From Clostridium sp. UBA4108 (GTDB lineage: Bacteria; Bacillota; Clostridia; Clostridiales; Clostridiaceae): 64,000 nt of DNA. Below, piece after piece: positions 59,141 through 64,000 of this stretch. The position numbers and the translations under genes are program-made. The stretch's first letter is position 1; each line of letters begins with the position of its first letter. The notes under the pieces are model-generated. The model made no database searches. It saw nothing but the letters and a program-made list of their open reading frames with translations, and was not told the origin of the DNA. Location: NCBI GenBank assembly GCA_002381695.1, contig DFXM01000020.1, positions 335,885 to 399,884 on the forward strand, written 5' to 3'.

Positions 59141-59828
59141 ACCATATATACTTGTTATTGAGGATGATAAGCATATAAGAAATTTTATTACAGCCTCTTT
59201 ATCGGCACAGGGATATAAATATATGGAGACAAATAGAGGAAATGAGGGCATTGCCCTTTCTATGTCACATAACCCAGATTTAATAATATTGGATTTGGGA
59301 CTTCCCGATATAGATGGCATAGAAGTCATAGGTAGAATAAGAGAATGGTCCAATACTCCAATAATAATTGTTTCTGCAAGAGAAAATGAAAGACAAAAGG
59401 TAGAAGCACTGGACCAAGGTGCTGATGATTATTTAACGAAACCCTTTGGTATTGGAGAGTTGTTAGCTAGAATTAGAGTATCCTTGAGACATAAAATAAC
59501 TGATCAAAGTCCTAATGATGTTGGTAGTATTTTCAAAGTTAAGGAATTAGTTGTGGATTCGACAAAAAGAAAAATAACAATGGGAGATGAGGATATACAT
59601 TTAACTCCTATTGAATATAAGCTATTGACACTACTTTGCAAGTATCCAGGGAAGGTGTTAACTCACAACTTTATCACTCGTGAAATTTGGGGATCTTCTC
59701 TTGGAAATGAAACACAAACCTTAAGGGTGTTTATGGCTAGTTTAAGACGGAAAATAGAAAAAGATACTACAGCTCCAGAATATATCTATACAGAGGTAGG
59801 TGTAGGGTATAGATTAGTAGATGAATGA
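59130..59828 (+). CDS. kdpE: Response regulator KdpE
   Basis: A 232-residue OmpR-family regulator of the kdp operon. The receiver has VIEDDKHIRNF, phospho-Asp in LIILDLGLPDIDG, IIVSAREN and DDYLTKPFG. The C-terminal winged helix has IHLTPIEYKLLTLLCKYPGKVLTHNFITREIWG and LRVFMASLRRKIE. Phosphorylated by KdpD under K+ limitation, it should activate the promoter upstream of 51484. The start overlaps kdpD by 11 nt, with GGAGGAAC as ribosome site. The C. acetobutylicum-type kdpX gene between D and E is absent here. Confidence 0.95.
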   Translation: MDNKPYILVIEDDKHIRNFITASLSAQGYKYMETNRGNEGIALSMSHNPDLIILDLGLPDIDGIEVIGRIREWSNTPIIIVSARENERQKVEALDQGADDYLTKPFGIGELLARIRVSLRHKITDQSPNDVGSIFKVKELVVDSTKRKITMGDEDIHLTPIEYKLLTLLCKYPGKVLTHNFITREIWGSSLGNETQTLRVFMASLRRKIEKDTTAPEYIYTEVGVGYRLVDE

Positions 59829-59841
59829 GACATATGAAATA

Positions 59842-59885
59842 ATAAAAGAGATTGCCTCAAAAGTTTTTGAGGCAATCTCTTTTAT
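59842..59885 (+). terminator. Strong terminator closing the kdp operon
   Basis: ATAAAAGAGATTGCCTCAAA pairs with TTTGAGGCAATCTCTTTTAT over about 20 bp with a small loop. It is symmetrical enough to also terminate the opposing ATP-cone transcript. Confidence 0.9.
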
Positions 59886-59932
59886 CAACAATATATTAAA
59901 ACAGAATGTAATAATTAAATAAATTATTACAG

Positions 59933-60196
59933 TTATAATATGTCTAACATATAGGATTTTGCAATGCTTTTGTAGCCATATTTAATTAGAGCATCAATTA
60001 CTATGGCTCTTATTTCATAAGAGCTAGTAGTATCTCTAGCAAAAGAATTTAGTATATCTTCAACATCTAAAATAATTAACTCAATTTCCCTTGAATTAAT
60101 TAGGATATTGTTATCAGAAGCAGCATTTTCAATAGTGGTTTTTATTTTATGTGAGTCAAAATCAACCAGTCTACCATTTTTCTTAATAACCTTCAT
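59933..60196 (-). CDS. Stand-alone ATP-cone domain protein
   Basis: An 87-residue protein consisting of little more than an ATP-cone: MKVIKKNGRLVDFDSHKIKTTIENAASD at the N-terminus, then EIELIILDVEDILNSF and YEIRAIVIDALIKYGYKSIAKSY. ATP-cones are nucleotide-sensing domains normally fused to ribonucleotide reductase or NrdR; neither is present here. The start is the ATG at 60194-60196 (reverse strand), with GGAGG 7 nt upstream; the longer frame to 60253 lacks a ribosome site. It may act in trans as a nucleotide sensor, but its partner is unknown. It is transcribed opposite to both neighbours. Confidence 0.82.
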   Translation of the reverse strand: MKVIKKNGRLVDFDSHKIKTTIENAASDNNILINSREIELIILDVEDILNSFARDTTSSYEIRAIVIDALIKYGYKSIAKSYMLDIL

Positions 60197-60460
60197 AAAT
60201 ATACCTCCAATACATTTTATTATAAATTTTATCATAAGAATAGAAAAAGGCATAATGAATTTTTAATTAAGGCAGCATTTTTTAAGGATTTTGATAATGA
60301 AATTTTTAACATTGTGAGGTATAATTATTTTAGATACTTTAGGGCATTTTTGAAGTTATTATCAAAAAATAAAGATATTATTTAGGAAAAATAAATATAT
60401 TTATATATAATTTAACTTATGTTTCAGTTATCAAGTGTTAATTTACAAGGGGATTAGTAT

Positions 60461-61150
60461 ATGAGTAAGATTACCATTATGGACTTGAAAAGGTTAAGTT
60501 TATTTTCAAGTTTAAAGGAAGAAACCTTAATAAAACTCTGTGATATAGGAAATAAAAAACAATTTAAAAAAGGAGAGCATATTTTTAGGGACAAAGAAAA
60601 AATAAATAGTATTTATGTAGTATTAAAGGGAAATGTAGCACTATATAAACTTAATGAGTATGCTCAAAAAAAGGTTATTTTTATTTTAGGAGAAAATAAG
60701 ATAATTAATGAAGTTATTTTAGATGACTCATCGTCATCAATTAATTGTGAACTTTTTGATAATGGTGAAGTACTAATCTTTGACAAAGATAACTTTATAG
60801 AGGTAATGAAAATAGATTTTCAATTAACTCAAAACGTTATAAACTCTTTGGCGAAAAAAGTGAGAAGACTTTATAGACAGATAAAAAATTCAACTCATAT
60901 AAAGATAGAGAAGAAAGTAGCAGCAAAGCTTTGGAAATTATCTAAGGATTATGGTATAGAAACTCCACAAGGAACATTAATTAACTTAGATATAAGTATT
61001 ACTTATCTTGCAGATATGTTTGGAGCACCTAGAGAGACAATATCTAGAGCAATGAAGATTTTGCAAGAAAATGAGTTAATAATCTATAAGAACAAAAAAA
61101 TTATAATATGTAATAGGAATAAATTATCAGATTATTTTAAGGGATTGTGA
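60461..61150 (+). CDS. Crp/Fnr family transcription regulator (likely Asr regulator)
   Basis: A 229-residue regulator. Residues 10-130 form a cyclic-nucleotide-binding-type barrel (FKKGEHIFRDKEKINSIYVVLKGNVALYK) without the Cys set of iron-sulfur FNR. After the dimer helix (about 125-150) comes an HTH_Crp (ITYLADMFGAPRETISRAMKILQENELI). Its recognition helix has Arg191-Glu192-x-x-Ser-Arg196, the R-E-x-x-x-R spacing of E. coli CRP that reads TGTGA. Such a site overlaps this gene's stop codon, upstream of asrA. Adjacent to asrABC, it probably controls sulfite reduction. The effector is unknown. ATG 60461 follows AAGGGG. Confidence 0.88.
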   Translation: MSKITIMDLKRLSLFSSLKEETLIKLCDIGNKKQFKKGEHIFRDKEKINSIYVVLKGNVALYKLNEYAQKKVIFILGENKIINEVILDDSSSSINCELFDNGEVLIFDKDNFIEVMKIDFQLTQNVINSLAKKVRRLYRQIKNSTHIKIEKKVAAKLWKLSKDYGIETPQGTLINLDISITYLADMFGAPRETISRAMKILQENELIIYKNKKIIICNRNKLSDYFKGL

Positions 61151-61175
61151 TTTTTATCACAGTCTCTATTTTTTT
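61143..61175 (+). terminator. Hairpin with T-run at the end of the Crp/Fnr gene
   Basis: GATTGTGAT pairs with ATCACAGTC (one wobble), followed by TCTATTTTTTT. It spans the stop codon and contains the TGTGA-N6-TCACA element, so it may work as a terminator, an operator or both. Confidence 0.55.
61146..61161. promoter_or_regulatory. Perfect CRP-type operator TGTGA-N6-TCACA upstream of asrA
   Basis: TGTGA (61146-61150) and TCACA (61157-61161) with 6 nt between. A TATACT -10 lies at 61183-61188, placing the transcription start near 61195 and the operator centre at about -41.5, the class II CRP position. The upstream gene encodes a regulator with a CRP-like recognition helix. Confidence 0.65.
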
Positions 61176-61258
61176 ATTCATATATACTGGACTAGTAGAT
61201 AAAGCATATTCATATAAATAATAAAAAGTTAAAAATAAGAACTAAGAGGTGTTTGATT

Positions 61259-62266
61259 ATGGGCTATAAACTTAGTTGTGAAGCTTTAAATAGCATTTTA
61301 AAAGAGTTATCGGGAACTTATATCATATATGCTCCTAAGGTATTAGAAGGAAAAGGAACTTTTTCAGATGCTGATATTGTGAGGTATGGAGAAATTAATT
61401 CTATAGAAGAAGTAGAATTTGAGAAAAAGTCGCAATTTTCATACAAAGAAGTCATACTTCCAATAATTGAAACTTTATTCTATTTTACAGAAGATGAAGT
61501 AATAGAGCCGAAAGGCAGTGAAAGGGCTCCACTAATTTTCTTAAGAAGCTGCGATATGCATTCCATAAGAAGAATAGATGATATATATTTAAGAAATGGT
61601 GTTGAAGATCCTTACTATAAAAGATTAAGGCAACATGCTAAGTTTATAGTTATAGGATGTGAAAAAAGTTTTGACAATTGTTTTTGTGTAAATATGGGAA
61701 CTAATAAAACTGATGAATATGATGCATACCTATCACTAGAAGGTGGATATGGGTATTTAGATGTAAAAGATAAAGAATTAATGGATATTATAAATTTATA
61801 TAAAGAAGAGAGTGTAGAAGTTATTCCTAAGTTTGTGGAGAAAAATCACATAGAAGTGAATATTCCAGAGGGACTTGATGTTAAAGTAATAGATTCAAAA
61901 GTCTGGGATGAATACACACAAAGATGCATAGCTTGTGGAAGATGCAATTTTGTTTGTCCTACATGTACATGCTTTACCATGCAAGACATATTCAATAAGG
62001 ATAATCATAAAACTGGAGAAAGGAGAAGAGTATGGGCATCATGTCAAGTAGATGGCTACACAGATATGGCAGGAGGTCATAGCTTTAGACAAGCTAAAGG
62101 ACAAAGAATGAGGTTTAAAGTTCTTCATAAAGTTTATGATTATAAAAAAAGATTTGGATATAACATGTGCGTTGGCTGTGGAAGATGTGATGATATATGT
62201 CCAGAATATATATCCTTTTCAAATTGTATAAATAAGCTTCAAAATGTTGTGGAAGAGGTGAAATAA
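61259..62266 (+). CDS. asrA: Anaerobic sulfite reductase subunit A
   Basis: A 335-residue electron-transfer subunit of the AsrABC sulfite reductase. The C-terminal half carries two 4Fe-4S ferredoxin motifs: CIACGRCNFVCPTCTC near residue 223 and CVGCGRCDDICPEYIS near 302. The N-terminal half is the AsrA/HydB-like domain with FLRSCDMHSIRRID. It passes electrons from AsrB toward the catalytic AsrC in the cytoplasm. ATG 61259 is chosen because AGAGGTG lies 8 nt upstream; the TTG at 61253 abuts it. It overlaps asrB by 1 nt. Confidence 0.94.
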   Translation: MGYKLSCEALNSILKELSGTYIIYAPKVLEGKGTFSDADIVRYGEINSIEEVEFEKKSQFSYKEVILPIIETLFYFTEDEVIEPKGSERAPLIFLRSCDMHSIRRIDDIYLRNGVEDPYYKRLRQHAKFIVIGCEKSFDNCFCVNMGTNKTDEYDAYLSLEGGYGYLDVKDKELMDIINLYKEESVEVIPKFVEKNHIEVNIPEGLDVKVIDSKVWDEYTQRCIACGRCNFVCPTCTCFTMQDIFNKDNHKTGERRRVWASCQVDGYTDMAGGHSFRQAKGQRMRFKVLHKVYDYKKRFGYNMCVGCGRCDDICPEYISFSNCINKLQNVVEEVK

Positions 62267-63060
62267 TGAATAGCAATGTATATATGCCTTTTTCTTCAAA
62301 GGTATTAAAGGTAAAAAAACATACAGATATTGAATATACCTTCACCATGGAATTTCAAGGTGAAGTTAAACCAGGACAATTTTTTGAGGTGTCTATTCCT
62401 AAATTTGGTGAGGCTCCTATATCTGTTAGTGGAATAGGGGAAGGATATGTGGAACTTACTATTAGAAAAGTTGGTGTGGTTACTAATGAGATTTTTGAGA
62501 AGTATGAGGGTGATAGATTATTCTTAAGAGGACCTTATGGTAATGGATTTGACATAGAAAACTATAGAGGAAAAGAAGTTGTAGTAGTTGCTGGAGGAAC
62601 AGGATTGTCACCAGTTAAAGGAATAGTAGACTATTTTTCTAAAAATCCAAAAGAGGCTAAGAGTTTTACTTTATTATCAGGTTTTAAATCACCTAAGGAT
62701 ATATTATTTAAGGATGATATGGAGGAATGGGAGAAAAATATAAATTTTATTTTAACTGTTGATAATGGTGAAGAAGGTTATAAAGGAAATATAGGACTGG
62801 TTACTCAATATGTACCTAAGTTAAATATTGAAGATAAAGAAAGTGTACAGGTTATAGTAGTAGGTCCTCCAGTAATGATGAAGTTTACTCTACAGGAATT
62901 TATAAAATTAAAAATTGGAGAAGAAAATATTTGGATATCTCATGAGAGAAAGATGTGCTGTGGTCTGGGAAAGTGTGGTCACTGTAAAATTGATGATACT
63001 TATATTTGCTTAGATGGACCAGTATTTAATTATACTAAAGGAAAATTTCTAATAGATTAG
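62266..63060 (+). CDS. asrB: Anaerobic sulfite reductase subunit B
   Basis: A 264-residue FAD/NAD(P)H oxidoreductase subunit of the ferredoxin-reductase type. The FAD domain has PGQFFEVSIPKFGEAPISVS and LTIRKVGVVTNEIF, then RGPYGNGFD; the nucleotide domain has VVVAGGTGLSPVKGIV and VVGPPVMMKFT. The C-terminal Cys cluster CCGLGKCGHCKIDDTYIC binds a 2Fe-2S centre, as in dihydroorotate dehydrogenase B electron-transfer subunits. It oxidises NADH and feeds AsrA. The start ATG overlaps the asrA stop by 1 nt, with GAGGTG as ribosome site. asrC follows after 14 nt. Confidence 0.94.
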   Translation: MNSNVYMPFSSKVLKVKKHTDIEYTFTMEFQGEVKPGQFFEVSIPKFGEAPISVSGIGEGYVELTIRKVGVVTNEIFEKYEGDRLFLRGPYGNGFDIENYRGKEVVVVAGGTGLSPVKGIVDYFSKNPKEAKSFTLLSGFKSPKDILFKDDMEEWEKNINFILTVDNGEEGYKGNIGLVTQYVPKLNIEDKESVQVIVVGPPVMMKFTLQEFIKLKIGEENIWISHERKMCCGLGKCGHCKIDDTYICLDGPVFNYTKGKFLID

Positions 63061-63074
63061 AAAGGAGGAGAAAA

Positions 63075-64000
63075 ATGGATATTAATACTAAAAAATTAAA
63101 AAAGAATGCTTTTAGGATCACTAAAAAAAGAGGATTAACTGCTTCAAGAATAAGAGTACCAGGTGGATATTTAAAAGCTGAATATTTGGGTATTATTCAA
63201 GAAATAGCTGATAAATATGGAAATGGAACTGTTCATTTAACTGCAAGACAGGGCTTTGAAATACCTGATATAGATATGGTAGATATAACTGAGGTAAATA
63301 CATTACTTCAACCAATAATTGAAGGATTAGAGATAAATCAAGAAATACTAGGAAAAGGCTATACTTCAGCTGGAACCAGAAATGTATCTGCTTGTATAGG
63401 AAATAATGTATGTCCTTATGGAAATTATAATACTACTAATTTTGCAAAGAAAATTGAAAAGGCTATATTTCCTAATGATTTACATTTTAAAGTTGCCTTA
63501 ACAGGATGTCCTAATGATTGTATAAAGGCAAGGATGCATGATTTTGGGATTATAGGAATGACAGAGCCGCAATATGATAGAGATAGATGTGTATCCTGTG
63601 GAGCCTGTGTTAAGAATTGTAAGAGAAAAGCAACAGGAACTCTAAGAATAGAAAATTTTAAAATTGTTAGAGACCATGATAAATGTATAGGCTGTGGAGA
63701 ATGTGTCATGAATTGCCCAACAGGAGCATGGACAAGGAGTAAAGAAAAATATTACAGATTAGCAATAATGGGTAGAACGGGTAAAAAGAACCCAAGACTA
63801 GCTGAGGATTTCATTATATGGGTAGATGAGGAGAGCATAATTAAAATTATATTAAATACTTATAAATATGTGGAACAATATATTGATAGAGAAGCTCCAG
63901 GCGGAAAAGAACATGTGGGTTATATTGTAGATAGAACTGGATTTATGGAATTTAAAAAGTGGGCATTAGAAGGAGTAGAACTTTCAGAAAAAGCTATATG
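63075..64000 (+). CDS. asrC: Anaerobic sulfite reductase subunit C (3' end outside window)
   Basis: The first 308 residues of the siroheme sulfite reductase that reduces sulfite to sulfide; the frame is open to the window end. The N-terminal ferrite-reductase half domain has RVPGGYLKAEYLG and VHLTARQGFEIPDID. The siroheme/4Fe-4S ligands are in SACIGNNVCPYG and LTGCPNDCIKARMHDFG (C-x5-C, C-x3-C). Two ferredoxin clusters are inserted after them (CVSCGACVKNCKRKATG and CIGCGECVMNCPTGAW), as in AsrC and small dissimilatory-type reductases. ATG 63075 follows AAAGGAGGAGAAA. It completes the asrABC operon behind the Crp-type operator. Confidence 0.95.
   Translation, partial: MDINTKKLKKNAFRITKKRGLTASRIRVPGGYLKAEYLGIIQEIADKYGNGTVHLTARQGFEIPDIDMVDITEVNTLLQPIIEGLEINQEILGKGYTSAGTRNVSACIGNNVCPYGNYNTTNFAKKIEKAIFPNDLHFKVALTGCPNDCIKARMHDFGIIGMTEPQYDRDRCVSCGACVKNCKRKATGTLRIENFKIVRDHDKCIGCGECVMNCPTGAWTRSKEKYYRLAIMGRTGKKNPRLAEDFIIWVDEESIIKIILNTYKYVEQYIDREAPGGKEHVGYIVDRTGFMEFKKWALEGVELSEKAI

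Noticed and set aside
61143..61175. Reading the hairpin after the Crp/Fnr gene only as a terminator
   Set aside because: The stem contains an exact TGTGA-N6-TCACA palindrome at the activator distance from a -10, so an operator role is at least as likely; both readings are kept.

Overview
The window is 64 kb of a low-GC, strictly anaerobic Firmicute, most likely Clostridium sensu stricto. This rests on AT-rich codon use, AGGAGG-type ribosome sites, the chromosomal order uvrB-uvrA-FHA-ftsW-pbp-uvrC-PHP-murB-rapZ-yvcK-whiA...dnaE-pfkA-pyk, a T-box leader, a Kdp operon with tiny membrane peptides and an Asr-type anaerobic sulfite reductase. Nearly all genes are on the + strand. I see no rRNA, tRNA, insertion sequence, prophage or CRISPR array.

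Region 1 (1-16963) is core genome. It holds nucleotide excision repair (uvrB 3' end, uvrA, uvrC), a cell-wall trio (FHA protein, SEDS glycosyltransferase, class B PBP), a PHP phosphatase, murB, the coupled rapZ-yvcK-whiA set, a YtoI-type CBS/hotdog regulator and a Dabb protein. Region 2 (17170-30564) has a secreted double-unit 5'-nucleotidase next to a class D sortase, then dnaE, a T-box-controlled lysyl-tRNA synthetase, pfkA, pyk and a small double DUF1540 protein. Region 3 (30565-37393) has an RNA m5U methyltransferase behind a possible attenuator, a methyl-accepting chemotaxis protein and, on the opposite strand, a secreted Xaa-Pro dipeptidyl-peptidase-like enzyme.

Region 4 (37394-47276) looks like a self-contained signalling and adhesion locus. 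It has a 1020-residue hybrid sensor kinase (7TMR-DISM type, with Tyr in place of His in the first kinase core), a SARP/BTAD-type response regulator and a 1589-residue sortase-anchored adhesin. Upstream of both the kinase and the adhesin I find TTGTGAG-like heptamers repeated at exactly 11-bp steps (four and two copies). That is the spacing expected for a winged-helix SARP/OmpR-type regulator, so this is the best candidate for an undescribed regulatory circuit here.

Region 5 (47407-51327) is a Fur-box-preceded siderophore ABC operon (two permeases, ATPase, binding protein). Region 6 (51380-59885) is a kdp operon (small peptide, kdpF, A, B, C, D, E) preceded by paired direct repeats that may be KdpE sites. 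Region 7 (59933-64000) has a stand-alone ATP-cone protein on the - strand, a Crp/Fnr regulator and asrABC (asrC runs off the end). A perfect TGTGA-N6-TCACA operator sits between the regulator and asrA at about -41.5 from a predicted start.

Two intergenic gaps (7202-7475 and 56211-56384) hold GC-richer mosaics of 13-17-nt mini-palindromes, mostly with 3-nt loops, joined by AGAGAAG/CTTCTCT-type linkers. They look like one repeat family and are the main non-coding structural oddity. Functions are assigned by motif reading only; no database search was run.
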